NCBI GenBank assembly: GCA_900314715.1
Contig: OMWI01000017.1
Location: 1-64,000, forward strand
Direction of reading: 5' to 3'
DNA length: 64,000 nucleotides
Source of the DNA: an uncultured Prevotellaceae bacterium
GTDB lineage: Bacteria > Bacteroidota > Bacteroidia > Bacteroidales > Bacteroidaceae
Position numbers and translations under genes: made by a program. Numbering within the stretch: the stretch's first letter is position 1; each line of letters begins with the position of its first letter. The notes below the pieces were generated by a model. The model had not been told where the DNA came from and did no database searches. It saw only the letters and a program-made list of their open reading frames with translations. This document shows, piece after piece, positions 7,352-16,376 of the stretch.

Positions 7352-7360
7352 TAACTTTGT
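7352..7360 (+). promoter_or_regulatory. -7 box for pantothenate kinase
   Basis: TAACTTTGT fits TAnnTTTGY. Transcription would start near 7367, almost on top of the upstream ATG at 7370. This is why the start at 7415 is preferred. Confidence 0.55.
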
Positions 7361-7414
7361 GGCATTCGATTGCACTCAGGCAATTGTGGTCGTGTTTACA
7401 TAAAAACTCAAGAT

Positions 7415-8239
7415 ATGGGAATCGTTATTGGAATAGACGTGGGAATCAGTACCACGAAAATCGTAGGAATTGATAGCAAGAGACAAGTGGTAACTCCTAT
7501 TCGCATCAAGGCAACCGACCCTGTCACTTCTCTCTATGGTGCCTTTGGCAAGTATCTTTACGACAATGGCATTCATTTGGAAGACGTGGAAAAGGTGATG
7601 TTGACAGGCGTGGGAAGTGCTTATATCGATTCGCCTATCTATGGATTGCCAACCGATAAGGCACCTGAATTTCTTGCCGATGGCTTGGGTGCTCGTTATG
7701 AAATGAATTTCGAGCGAATGATGGTGGTGAGTTGTGGAACGGGAACGTCTATTATCAAGTGCGATGGTGATGATATCAGACATATCGGAGGTATCGGCAT
7801 CGGTGGCGGAACATTGGCGGGACTCTCTCGATTGTTGCTCCAGACAGATGATATCAGTCATGTGGTGAACTTGGCGAAGGATGGCGACATTTCGAAAATC
7901 AACGTGCTGATTAGTGACATCAGTGCGAAACCTATCCCTGGGTTGCCAATGGACGCGATAGCCTCCCTATTTGGAAATGCACAAACCAACGCGTCTTCAC
8001 AAGACATTGCGCTTGGCTTGATTTGGACGGTATTGCAGTCGATTTGTAGCGCCACCGTACTCTCATCAATGGGTAGCGGCATCAAAGACCTCGTTATGAT
8101 TGGTAATCTAACCGCTTTGCCATTCTGCGATCGCGTGTTTGCTGCCAATGAAAAAATGTATGGCGTGAAATTCCATATTCCAAAACATTCGGAGTTCAGT
8201 ACGGCTATCGGTGCAGCGTTGTGTCACAATAGGGATTAG
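7415..8239 (+). CDS. Type II pantothenate kinase
   Basis: This 274-residue cytosolic enzyme phosphorylates pantothenate with ATP in the first step of coenzyme A synthesis. It has the ASKHA (acetate and sugar kinase/Hsp70/actin) nucleotide fold: the first phosphate loop GIDVGISTTK at 5-14, a second loop VVSCGTGTSI at about 103-112, and the Gly-rich GIGIGGGTLAGL at about 124-135. The length and motifs fit type II (Fumble/CoaW-like) kinases, not CoaA or CoaX. An ATG 45 bp upstream is in frame, but it lies at the predicted transcription start and would add a non-conserved leader. It is a single gene, followed by a short repeat locus and a new promoter. Confidence 0.88.
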   Translation: MGIVIGIDVGISTTKIVGIDSKRQVVTPIRIKATDPVTSLYGAFGKYLYDNGIHLEDVEKVMLTGVGSAYIDSPIYGLPTDKAPEFLADGLGARYEMNFERMMVVSCGTGTSIIKCDGDDIRHIGGIGIGGGTLAGLSRLLLQTDDISHVVNLAKDGDISKINVLISDISAKPIPGLPMDAIASLFGNAQTNASSQDIALGLIWTVLQSICSATVLSSMGSGIKDLVMIGNLTALPFCDRVFAANEKMYGVKFHIPKHSEFSTAIGAALCHNRD

Positions 8240-8305
8240 CATATTTTTATTGAGCCTTTATTAGTCATCCAAGCCACTTGGAAAACCGCTGAAAATATTA
8301 TTTGT

Positions 8306-8362
8306 AGGGATTATCCCTGTATCTTTAGGGATTTTCCTTGCTATTATAGGGTATTTCCTTTG
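8306..8362. repeat. 21-bp-period palindromic repeat (possible relative of the 22-bp family)
   Basis: Units start at 8306, 8327 and 8348. Each opens with a 13-bp near-palindrome (AGGGA-TTA-TCCCT, AGGGA-TTT-TCCTT, AGGGT-ATT-TCCTT) followed by an 8-bp linker. The layout matches the 22-bp loci but the half-site differs and the period is 21. Its right end touches the -33 box of the next promoter. Confidence 0.55.
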
Positions 8363-8391
8363 TTGTTTTCGGTGATAAAGCCTATTTTTGC
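8359..8391 (+). promoter_or_regulatory. Promoter of the MG2-like operon
   Basis: TTTG (8359-8362), a 20-bp spacer, then TATTTTTGC (8383-8391), an exact Bacteroidetes consensus. The in-frame ATG at 8360 lies inside it, so translation must begin downstream, at 8414. Confidence 0.85.
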
Positions 8392-8413
8392 AAAAAACCA
8401 ACATCATGTTCCT

Positions 8414-11400
8414 ATGAAACGTTTTCTATTACTACAATGGCTTCTCATGGCAACAACCATGCTGATGGCACAAGGAGAAGTACCAGAATCGTTGACGAAA
8501 TTGCAAGCAAATTTCGATGAGTTCTCACGAAAGAATCCTCAAGAACGTGTTTATTTGCATTTCGACAACACATCTTATTTTAAAGGTGAACATATTTACT
8601 TCAAGGCTTACGTCGTTGATGATGCTACGTTGAAACCGTCCGACATGAGCCGCATCCTTTACGTAGAGCTGGTTAACCCTATCGGTTATCCCGTTGAGAG
8701 ACTGAAACTGATGGTGAGAAATGGGCAAACCAGCGGCTCTTTCCTCTTGAAAGACACACTCAATGCGGGCTTTTATGAAGTACGTGCCTATACGTCGTGG
8801 ATGCTTAACTTCGTCCCAGGCAATGGACATGGATGGAATAACCTGACCAAAATCCTATCCAGAGAGTTCTACGGTGAGCGGTTCCAGCATTACCTCCGTG
8901 GCAATGCAGGTATTTTTAGTCGAGTGTTTCCCGTCTATGAGGGTGTTGACTATGGGCGATACGATCAGAAGCGTATCCCTCGCCTTCCGAAGGCTACAGC
9001 CTCATTGGTGGAAAAAAAGAAGGACAAATTGAAGATAGACTTCTATCCAGAAGGCGGAAACTTGGTGCGAGGCATTCCTACACGTGTGGCATTCCAGGCG
9101 CGAACCCCAGAAGGGCGTTCCTTAAATATCGAGGGCAAACTCATACGTAAGGGAAAGGAGATCGGCATGTTTAAGTCTTTTTATGGTGGAAGGGGCGTGT
9201 TCTCTTTCACCAGTGACGAGAGTGATGAGGTGGAAGAGGAACTCATGCGTGACTTGAAGCTGGAAGTGAACTATGAGGGAAAGGATTATACTTTTCGTTT
9301 GCCCAAGGCACATAGGCGTGGGTATGTACTCAACGTACTATCTATTGGTGAGAGTCTCAATGCGACAGTCGCTCGTAATGACCAGACAAAAGGCGAACTG
9401 CTTGGATTGAGCGTCACTTCACGAGGAATTACACTTTATAATGAGGTTTTAGACCTACGTAATAATACGAGTAATGGCTTCAAGATTGACAAGTCGGAGT
9501 TGCAGACGGGTGTTAACATCTTCACTTTATATAATATAGAAGGCAAGGTGATTGCCCAACGCGAGGTGTTTGTCAACAATCACGACATGGACGGCAAACG
9601 GTTGCGTATCATCGTTCCTGACTCGTCGACAACCATTAAGCCTTACGGCAAAATGACACTCCAATGCCAGTTGGTCGATGCTGAGGGTAATCCTATCCAA
9701 GAGAAAGGTAAATTCTGCATGGCTGTCACCGACGGACAATACCGTGATGGCACCTATGCTGACGACAATGTGTTGTCTTATCTATTACTCTCAAGCGAAG
9801 TAAAGGGATTTATTCCTCATCCAGAGTATTATTTTGAGGCAGACGATAACGAGCATCGCACAGCTCTCGACCTGTTGCTCATGGTGCAGGGATGGACTCG
9901 TTACGACTTTGAAAACATGATGAGTGGAAAGCCTTGGTCGCCTCTCATGGCTGTGGAGCGTGGCTTGAATTTCCGTGGGCGTGTGGTAGACGACCATGGG
10001 GAATATGAATACTCATTGTGGAAAAACTTGAAAACTCCAATGTGGGTGTATAATGAACTATCCACGCCTTACAAGACATTCAGCCATGCAGAAGTAAAGA
10101 CCGACTCCTTAGGATTCTTCATGTTTAACGTTAATCCCTTCTTCGGTGAGAGTCGCATGGCACTGACACTCAATAAAGAGAGTGCCGAGAAAATTGGGCA
10201 CAGGAAGGCGGGCGTGGCAGGACACCTCTTCTCAGTGTTCAAAAATAGGCGTCCTTCCTATCTTGTGGGTAAGCACATCATTCCGCTTAACCCCTATTCA
10301 CCCGTAGCCCGCAACTATGACTATTATGAGACACGTGGGTTGATGGAGACCGTTGATAAGAATATCTTTCGAGATGGTTACATGGCAAAAACAGGAGGGA
10401 TAGGAAATGTGTTCGTATATGATGACAAAAGCCAGACATTCATTACTCCTGAGGTGAAGGTGGTGGGAAGAAGAGGATGGGCGGACTTCCGACAAATAAA
10501 ACCCGTGGCTGTGATTGACGTATATGACATGATGACCCACCTCTCTAATGTGTTTGGTTCCATCAACGACTTCCATTTCACTGGAGACAACTTCACCCTC
10601 ATCGGCAATGACGCACATGTGGGTGGATGGTGGCAACCGGGAGCAGAACGTGATAGCAGCATTCAGAATAACTTTAACGATGACCGCTTCTTCTTCGATA
10701 TGTGGCGCTACCGACATGAACTGGATAGTATGTCCTCAAAACCTATACCGACAAATTCTGCTGACTATCGGAAAATAAATTCCCAACGTATTTGGAACAA
10801 GTTTCATAAACATAGCGATTATAATTTTGATTGGTCATACCTGTCTTATTTCAATTACAATAAAATATTATTGCTCCTTGGCCTTGATGGGGCGACTCTT
10901 CGGTTCGTGGACTCTCCTGTATATGGAAATCAGCATAGTTACGTTCCCCAAAGGTATGGCCTTAAAGAGAACCTTCCACCTGGAATGGATTTTTTCCCTC
11001 CTGATGTCAATTTCAGAAAGCTCTATCTATATGCCGATACAAAAGACCGTTCTCTCATCCATCAAGAAGGGAAGTATCGTGAACGATTGTACCATTATAG
11101 TTATTCGAATCCTCAAATTTATGACCAACCACTTACGTCTATCGTTAATTTCAAGACCGAAGACATCTATCCTTCAGGCTTCCCTGAGCCCGACTTCTAT
11201 GGTTTCCGCATCAACTTCCAAGGATTTAGTGTTCCTGATGAGTTCTATTGTGTGGATTATAGCAATGAGCCTTTACCAGTGGAGGGTGACTATCGCCGCA
11301 CTATCTATTGGAATCCATCAGTCACCACCAATGAAAATGGCCATGCACAAGTGACGTTCTATAACAATGGTTTCACTAATAATATTGCTGTTTCTGCCGA

Positions 11401-11440
11401 GGGGTTGACAGAGAAAGGGTTTATCATTCAAGAGAAATGA
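8414..11440 (+). CDS. Large exported MG2 (macroglobulin)-domain protein
   Basis: This protein of about 1008 residues has a signal peptide (MKRFLLLQWLLMATTMLMAQ). It then has an N-terminal segment (PQERVYLHFDNTSYFKGEHI, continuing into AYVVD) typical of alpha-2-macroglobulin MG2-type beta-sandwich domains. In Bacteroidetes such proteins form a family of large periplasmic or surface proteins, some carrying TonB plug-like regions. I see no thioester motif, so this is not a protease-trapping macroglobulin of the classical kind. The C-terminal end (NPSVTTNENGHAQVTFYNNG) is also a beta-sandwich motif of the same family. It overlaps the next gene by 4 bp (ATGA at 11437), so the two are coupled. The molecular role is unknown; envelope assembly or surface-protein handling is a guess. 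Confidence 0.75.
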   Translation: MKRFLLLQWLLMATTMLMAQGEVPESLTKLQANFDEFSRKNPQERVYLHFDNTSYFKGEHIYFKAYVVDDATLKPSDMSRILYVELVNPIGYPVERLKLMVRNGQTSGSFLLKDTLNAGFYEVRAYTSWMLNFVPGNGHGWNNLTKILSREFYGERFQHYLRGNAGIFSRVFPVYEGVDYGRYDQKRIPRLPKATASLVEKKKDKLKIDFYPEGGNLVRGIPTRVAFQARTPEGRSLNIEGKLIRKGKEIGMFKSFYGGRGVFSFTSDESDEVEEELMRDLKLEVNYEGKDYTFRLPKAHRRGYVLNVLSIGESLNATVARNDQTKGELLGLSVTSRGITLYNEVLDLRNNTSNGFKIDKSELQTGVNIFTLYNIEGKVIAQREVFVNNHDMDGKRLRIIVPDSSTTIKPYGKMTLQCQLVDAEGNPIQEKGKFCMAVTDGQYRDGTYADDNVLSYLLLSSEVKGFIPHPEYYFEADDNEHRTALDLLLMVQGWTRYDFENMMSGKPWSPLMAVERGLNFRGRVVDDHGEYEYSLWKNLKTPMWVYNELSTPYKTFSHAEVKTDSLGFFMFNVNPFFGESRMALTLNKESAEKIGHRKAGVAGHLFSVFKNRRPSYLVGKHIIPLNPYSPVARNYDYYETRGLMETVDKNIFRDGYMAKTGGIGNVFVYDDKSQTFITPEVKVVGRRGWADFRQIKPVAVIDVYDMMTHLSNVFGSINDFHFTGDNFTLIGNDAHVGGWWQPGAERDSSIQNNFNDDRFFFDMWRYRHELDSMSSKPIPTNSADYRKINSQRIWNKFHKHSDYNFDWSYLSYFNYNKILLLLGLDGATLRFVDSPVYGNQHSYVPQRYGLKENLPPGMDFFPPDVNFRKLYLYADTKDRSLIHQEGKYRERLYHYSYSNPQIYDQPLTSIVNFKTEDIYPSGFPEPDFYGFRINFQGFSVPDEFYCVDYSNEPLPVEGDYRRTIYWNPSVTTNENGHAQVTFYNNGFTNNIAVSAEGLTEKGFIIQEK

Positions 11441-12588
11441 CAAAAAAGGTTTTCGTTTTATGGTTGGGCATGATGCTTTTCACATTTAAAGTTTCAGCCC
11501 AACTTCATATCGTTTCACGAGTGGTGGATGTGAAATCTGGTGAGCCGTTGCCCTTTGCATCTATTTATATCAATGGTGAGAGGAATACAATCACTAATGA
11601 GGAAGGGGAATTTGTTATAGATGCCGATTCCACAGACATTCTTCGCGTCACTTATGTGGGCTATCGTAAGTTGATGGTAGCCGCAATGGAGGTTGGCAAC
11701 AAGATTTGCCTTAGTACTGAAGGATATGCCCTCGGAGAAGTAGAGGTGTTCGGAACCGACTATTTCATTAATAAACTTGTGAAAAGAATCAAGAAGGAAT
11801 ACAAGAAGTACAAAAGGAAAGAGGTCAACTTCTTCTATCGACAGACCAGCCGTGCGGGGCTTACCAGTACTTCGTTTCTTGAGGCATTCTTCACGGCTCG
11901 CCCAGCTGTACAACTGCGCAAACTCTCCTTTGCTACGGGAAGGTTTATGACAGTGGCAGGTGAGCTCACGGTCAACCCCATCAATTATTTCACTTTCGTA
12001 GAGGTTCCTCTATCTTCTTACACCACTCCGTCACAAACTAACGACTTGATGCCATTGATGAATGACTACCAGAGGTATTACCTTACGAACTGCCAGACCA
12101 TGAGTGATGGCGAAAGAAAGGTTTATGTCATCTCTTTTGACCTCAAGAGTCCAAGACTCAAGGGCATTGAAGCTCGTCTTTATATCGATAGCGAGACGTT
12201 TCAATTGTTGAAATATGAGGGGCGGGGAATGAGAAATGCGGTGCGAAATAATTACCAAGGCCGTGTCCGCATTGTTCCAATAGACTATTCCTTTGTTGTG
12301 AATTACCAGTTTGTGAATGAGTATACGGAGGTGCAGAGTGTTCATTTCAAGGTCGATTTCATGGATGAAAGAAAACATTTTGAGACAACGGGCATACTCT
12401 ATAATGTAGGAGAGCGGTTTGTAAAGAGCAACCACAAAATGAAATTTGAGGATAACATCATTGATGTCATCAAGAACCAAGACTATGACCCTATGTTTTG
12501 GAATAAGAATGAGATAGTGAAGCGCACACCCTTAGAAGAAGAGGCTATCGGACTCTTTGATCGCGATAACCTCTTTGGGATATTCTAA
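11437..12588 (+). CDS. Exported protein with N-terminal carboxypeptidase-regulatory-like domain
   Basis: This 383-residue protein has a signal peptide to about residue 22 (KVSAQ). A carboxypeptidase D regulatory-like beta-sandwich follows at about 25-105 (VVDVKSGEPLPFASIYINGE, then TNEEGEF and VTYVGYRKL), the same module that starts SusC-like receptors. The rest (about 110-383) lacks a TonB plug or barrel. It contains a Lys-rich helix (KLVKRIKKEYKKYKRKEVNF), then a beta-rich domain common in Bacteroidetes as an uncharacterised partner of MG2-like proteins. Its start codon overlaps the stop of the MG2-like gene, so they are probably made in step. Function unknown. Confidence 0.75.
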   Translation: MTKKVFVLWLGMMLFTFKVSAQLHIVSRVVDVKSGEPLPFASIYINGERNTITNEEGEFVIDADSTDILRVTYVGYRKLMVAAMEVGNKICLSTEGYALGEVEVFGTDYFINKLVKRIKKEYKKYKRKEVNFFYRQTSRAGLTSTSFLEAFFTARPAVQLRKLSFATGRFMTVAGELTVNPINYFTFVEVPLSSYTTPSQTNDLMPLMNDYQRYYLTNCQTMSDGERKVYVISFDLKSPRLKGIEARLYIDSETFQLLKYEGRGMRNAVRNNYQGRVRIVPIDYSFVVNYQFVNEYTEVQSVHFKVDFMDERKHFETTGILYNVGERFVKSNHKMKFEDNIIDVIKNQDYDPMFWNKNEIVKRTPLEEEAIGLFDRDNLFGIF

Positions 12589-12623
12589 CTGGTTTTTTTG
12601 TTTAAAGATTCAACACCCAACCA

Positions 12624-15005
12624 TTAGTAAACAAAGATTTTATAATCCTTTACGCTACCTGGTGCACCCTGTTCGGCACGTGGAAGATACTCTAACGCCC
12701 TGACAGTCTTTACAGAACCGAGGTCGATGACGATGAGATGGGGGAATCCTGCGCCCTTTGTGGTCTGCCAATATGTACTCTCTTGCAAGTCATAAACCTT
12801 GTCGAGCGTGTGGTTTCCATTCTCGTTTTCAGAGTCAGCGTATTTGGCAATCCATGGTTCACGACTTAAACGCTTGCCATCTGTGCCCTGCAAGTATAAT
12901 TCCGCAATAGCAGCTACATCATCTCCACTCTGGGTAGAGTTGATTTCAATAGCTAAATAACGACCTTTTGCTGCTTGCGGGAATGTGATAGTTTGCCAAC
13001 CATTACCAGCCTTGAATTGTGAACTGATAATTGGTGTTTGCGAATTGAGGTCGGGCTTGTCGCCGATATTGTTGTGTTTGTTGCTCTTTTCCAATTGCAA
13101 CTTGTTCAACTCAGGCTTGTCTTGTCCCCAAACAACTGGTTCTTTCGGACCAACAACGTCGAGAACAATCACTTCATTCTTACCTTTCTTCAGCCAACAC
13201 CCAGGTATGTATAGTGTTTGTTGTGGCCCAATCGACCAGATACGTCCCATAGCATGGCCATTGACATATACTTGTCCCTTTCCCCATGTCTCGAAGTTGA
13301 GGAATGTGTCGCCCACCTTATTGATATTAAAATAACCACGATAGTAGCCGCGACCACCCATCATCTTGGCGTCTTCTTTGAAATTTTCTATATACTCATT
13401 GTTTTCTGTAGCAGATGCACGATGAAGAGCAAGTAGAGCTGTTTCGTACTTATCGTTGACGAAATATTTCTCCCAACCTTTTAATGAGTAAGTAACATCA
13501 TGCTTGCCTACCTTGGAACTGATGGTAACATTTCCGACGATACCCTTGAAGTCCTTGATGGCTCGCCCAAAGTTGATACGCCCCATTGCCTCGACTACAA
13601 TCACAAGTAATGAACCTGCCTTTGTAGGAGGAATCGTAAGACTCTTCTCATTCTTCACACGGTCAATCTTACCTATATACTTGCCATCAATAAATACCTG
13701 AGCAAAGTCGTGGAATTCGGCTGTAAGCACACTCGATACGGGTAGCTCTGGCAGCATGGTATAATAGGCGGCATACCCCCAACCTAAATTGTGAGCTTCA
13801 AAAGTAAGGTCATCTACGTTGCCATCAGTATTCAGACCACCATTTGCATACATCAGCGGTGCAAACTCCTTCAACTCGAACTTCGGTATGGTGATAATAG
13901 GCATGGGAGCCTTCGGAACGGCAGGCATCTTTTTACCGCCATTGTATTTCTCCATCATCTTGCGCAACTCCCAGAACTTCGGAGTGGCGAGACCCCATTC
14001 GTTGATAGGTGCATCGTAGTCGTAAGAAGTAACATCTGGTGCAAAGCCCGGTGAGTTTGCTCCTGCCCAATGGCCGAAGGAAGTTCCGCCGTGCGTCATA
14101 TAGAGTGAGAAAGAAATACCTTTGGAAAGCATTTCGTCCATACCGTCAACCATATCTTTAGCAGGACGCGTTTCATGGCGAGCCCCCCATTTGTCGAACC
14201 AACCACTCCAGAACTCAGAACACATCTTAGGAGCATCGGGACGAAGTTCTCCTAAACGACGGAATTGGTTGTCGATATTGGCACCAGTACCAAAATTCAT
14301 CGTCCAAAAAAGGTCATCCAATCCGTTCTTTTCGAAGTTAGAGCTCCAGTCACATTGGAATAAAGCCAATTCTTTACCATAGATTCCGCGCAAACAATCA
14401 CGGATTTCCGAAACGTAAGGTTTGTCCTCACCATAGCTTCCGTATTCGTTCTCTACTTGCACCATGATAATCGGTCCACCGTTTTGTATGGTCAGCGGAG
14501 CGAGTTGTTCACCCACTTTCTCTTCGAATATCTTCACGCGTTCCATAAAATAGGGATCGCGCTCACGAAGTTTGATGTCTTTTTTCTTCAATAGCCACCA
14601 AGGCAGACCACCCATTTCCCATTCCGCGCAAACGTATGGACCAGGGCGAACGATGACATACATTCCGTTCTTTTGAGCCAAACGACAGAATTCAGCTACA
14701 TCGTTGTTGCCCGTGAAATCGAATTGTCCTTCAGCCTGTTCGTGAATATTCCAGAAAATATAGATACATACGGCATTCATGCCCAATGCCTTGCACATTT
14801 TGATTCGATGTTCCCAATAGGGACGAGGAATGCGAGGATAATGAACTTCGGCAGCTTTCACGATGAAAGGTTCACCATTTAACAGGAACGTACCCTTTCC
14901 TATAGTGAAATTACCGCCATTTTTCTTGGCTGCCATTGATGTAGCAGGCATTGTCAACATGGCCATTGACAAGCATAAAATGGAAATCAATCTTGATAGT
15001 TTCAT
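12624..15005 (-). CDS. Secreted GH35 beta-galactosidase with C-terminal carbohydrate-binding-like domains
   Basis: This 793-residue exported glycosidase has a signal peptide at 1-25. The (beta/alpha)8 catalytic domain (about 30-350) shows the family 35 acid/base Glu in VQVENEYGSYGE and the nucleophile Glu in CSEFWSGWFDKWG, with the substrate-pocket motif VRPGPYVCAEWEMGGLPWWL. Beta-sandwich domains follow (about 400-640). The last about 130 residues look like an F5/8 type C (discoidin-like) domain (AIEINSTQSGDDVAAIAEL, DLGSVKTVRALEYLPR). GH35 enzymes release beta-linked galactose from oligosaccharides or pectic galactan. With the nearby pectinase this suits plant cell-wall breakdown. It converges on the preceding operon with a 35-bp gap. 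Confidence 0.92.
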   Translation of the reverse strand: MKLSRLISILCLSMAMLTMPATSMAAKKNGGNFTIGKGTFLLNGEPFIVKAAEVHYPRIPRPYWEHRIKMCKALGMNAVCIYIFWNIHEQAEGQFDFTGNNDVAEFCRLAQKNGMYVIVRPGPYVCAEWEMGGLPWWLLKKKDIKLRERDPYFMERVKIFEEKVGEQLAPLTIQNGGPIIMVQVENEYGSYGEDKPYVSEIRDCLRGIYGKELALFQCDWSSNFEKNGLDDLFWTMNFGTGANIDNQFRRLGELRPDAPKMCSEFWSGWFDKWGARHETRPAKDMVDGMDEMLSKGISFSLYMTHGGTSFGHWAGANSPGFAPDVTSYDYDAPINEWGLATPKFWELRKMMEKYNGGKKMPAVPKAPMPIITIPKFELKEFAPLMYANGGLNTDGNVDDLTFEAHNLGWGYAAYYTMLPELPVSSVLTAEFHDFAQVFIDGKYIGKIDRVKNEKSLTIPPTKAGSLLVIVVEAMGRINFGRAIKDFKGIVGNVTISSKVGKHDVTYSLKGWEKYFVNDKYETALLALHRASATENNEYIENFKEDAKMMGGRGYYRGYFNINKVGDTFLNFETWGKGQVYVNGHAMGRIWSIGPQQTLYIPGCWLKKGKNEVIVLDVVGPKEPVVWGQDKPELNKLQLEKSNKHNNIGDKPDLNSQTPIISSQFKAGNGWQTITFPQAAKGRYLAIEINSTQSGDDVAAIAELYLQGTDGKRLSREPWIAKYADSENENGNHTLDKVYDLQESTYWQTTKGAGFPHLIVIDLGSVKTVRALEYLPRAEQGAPGSVKDYKIFVY

Positions 15006-15051
15006 GTTTGTTATAGTTTGTAATAGATGTTTTCGAGTTATTATATCATTT

Positions 15052-15060
15052 GCAAAAGTA
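15052..15060 (-). promoter_or_regulatory. -7 box for the GH35 gene
   Basis: TACTTTTGC on the minus strand matches TAnnTTTGC about 47 bp above the ATG at 15005. I did not find a good -33 box. Confidence 0.5.
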
Positions 15061-15141
15061 ATGAAAAAATATGAATTCCCGAGATATTTTTGAAAATAAG
15101 TTGTCTCAAAATCCTTCCATGTCTATTTTTGTTGGCAAAAT

Positions 15142-15174
15142 TTTGCTTGTTTGATTTAAAAATAATACCTTTGC
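15142..15174 (+). promoter_or_regulatory. Promoter of the DUF3467 gene
   Basis: TTTG (15142-15145), a 20-bp spacer, then TACCTTTGC (15166-15174). An exact consensus match, 43 bp above the start codon. Confidence 0.85.
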
Positions 15175-15216
15175 AAAAAATATTATGGAATATACAACAA
15201 ATTAAAACAAGAACAA

Positions 15217-15537
15217 ATGGCAGATAAAAATAATCCACAACAAGGTCAGTTCCAATTAGGTATTCGACCGGAAGTAGCTCAAGGCCTTTATAGCAATCTC
15301 GCTTTGATTAGTCATTCACATAGCGATTTCGTCATTGATTTCGCACAGGCTTTACCAGGAATGCCTAAACCCGATGTATGTAGCAGAATCATTTTGGCTC
15401 CCGAACACGCAAAGCGTTTGTTGGCAGCATTACAAGACAATATTTATAAGTACGAACAAGAGTTTGGACGCATAGAAATAAACAATCAAGCACCTCGCAC
15501 GATAGCTCCATTTGGTACTAATAAGGGACAAGCATAG
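15217..15537 (+). CDS. DUF3467 family small protein
   Basis: This 106-residue soluble protein of the Bacteroidetes family DUF3467 has a central motif GLYSNLALISHSHSDFVIDF followed by ILAPEHAKRLLAAL and a helical tail (DNIYKYEQEFGRIE). The function is not known. In Bacteroidales it commonly sits between rpoC and rpsL, so its place directly before rpsL is expected. Here, however, no rpoBC genes lie upstream; a GH35 gene and a fresh consensus promoter occupy that side instead. It is separated from rpsL by 221 bp holding another promoter. Confidence 0.85.
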   Translation: MADKNNPQQGQFQLGIRPEVAQGLYSNLALISHSHSDFVIDFAQALPGMPKPDVCSRIILAPEHAKRLLAALQDNIYKYEQEFGRIEINNQAPRTIAPFGTNKGQA

Positions 15538-15642
15538 TTTAATTATATAAAACAAACGTTAAATTAGTCTATATTTTGCAAATTTCCGCAATGTATAGAC
15601 TTTTTTGTTTGTTATAAATTAGGTGGTTTGATGGAAAGTTAG

Positions 15643-15651
15643 TACCTTTGC
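15643..15651 (+). promoter_or_regulatory. -7 box of the str operon promoter
   Basis: TACCTTTGC is an exact -7 consensus 108 bp above rpsL. No TTTG lies at the right distance upstream; the nearest (15627-15630) is 12 bp away. The -33 box is therefore weak. Confidence 0.65.
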
Positions 15652-15758
15652 AGCCCGAAACGCCTTGTTGTGTCCTTATTATATATATAAGGAGAAGTAG
15701 GCTTTCTAAATAACTCGATTCTAACGATAAAAAATATATAAATTAAAAAAGTAAAATT

Positions 15759-16139
15759 ATGCCTACTATTTCACAGTTAGTAAGAAAAGGCAGAAAGGAC
15801 TTGGTAGACAAGAGCAAGTCACCCGCTTTGGATTCATGTCCTCAGCGTCGTGGTGTTTGCGTTCGTGTTTACACAACAACTCCAAAGAAGCCTAATTCGG
15901 CAATGCGTAAGGTTGCCCGTGTTCGTTTGACAAACCAGAAGGAAGTAAACTCCTACATCCCAGGAGAAGGACACAACCTTCAGGAACACTCTATCGTTTT
16001 GGTACGTGGTGGTCGTGTAAAAGACCTCCCAGGTGTACGTTATCACATCGTTCGTGGTACTCTTGATACCGCTGGCGTAGCAAACCGCACACAACGTCGT
16101 TCTAAGTACGGCGCAAAACGTCCAAAGGCTAAGAAGTAA
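15759..16139 (+). CDS. rpsL: 30S ribosomal protein S12
   Basis: 126 residues, slightly short at the C-terminus compared with other Bacteroidales but otherwise complete. S12 sits at the decoding centre on the 30S interface. The hallmark segments [20 protein letters not shown] and [20 protein letters not shown] are present. The latter includes the Lys and Pro positions where streptomycin resistance changes usually arise; they have the wild-type residues here. It is the first gene of the str operon, separated from rpsG by an unusually long, structured spacer. Confidence 0.98.
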   Translation: MPTISQLVRKGRKDLVDKSKSPALDSCPQRRGVCVRVYTTTPKKPNSAMRKVARVRLTNQKEVNSYIPGEGHNLQEHSIVLVRGGRVKDLPGVRYHIVRGTLDTAGVANRTQRRSKYGAKRPKAKK

Positions 16140-16154
16140 ACAATAGAGAATTGA

Positions 16155-16239
16155 GGTTTTGAGTTTAGAGAGTTGGGTAAGCATGTAGAGATACAGTTTC
16201 GGAACTACGGTTCGTAGTATAGAACCAAAACTCAAAACC
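16155..16239 (+). promoter_or_regulatory. Structured rpsL-rpsG spacer, candidate translational operator
   Basis: A perfect 12-bp pair, GGTTTTGAGTTT (16155-16166) and AAACTCAAAACC (16228-16239), closes a domain with an inner hairpin ACTACG-GTT-CGTAGT (16204-16218). In E. coli, S7 represses its own operon by binding the S12-S7 spacer. Position and structure suggest a similar device, but the sequence is unrelated as far as I can see. Confidence 0.45.
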
Positions 16240-16376
16240 CCATCATCTACTACCAAAGAAAAAGAAAATAACCGTTTTGCTGGAGATTTGTTAATTAAAA
16301 GGTTGAGTAAATGTTCGAGAGCGGACGTTGAAGAACGTAAATAGACAGCCCCAAGCAGAAGTAATTTATAAATAAA

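Noticed and set aside
8360..8413. Start of the MG2-like protein at 8360
   Set aside because: That ATG is inside the consensus promoter; the signal peptide starts at 8414.
15834..16256. Minus-strand open frame across rpsL and the rpsL-rpsG spacer
   Set aside because: It overlaps S12 fully and runs through hairpin DNA; no signal or family motif.
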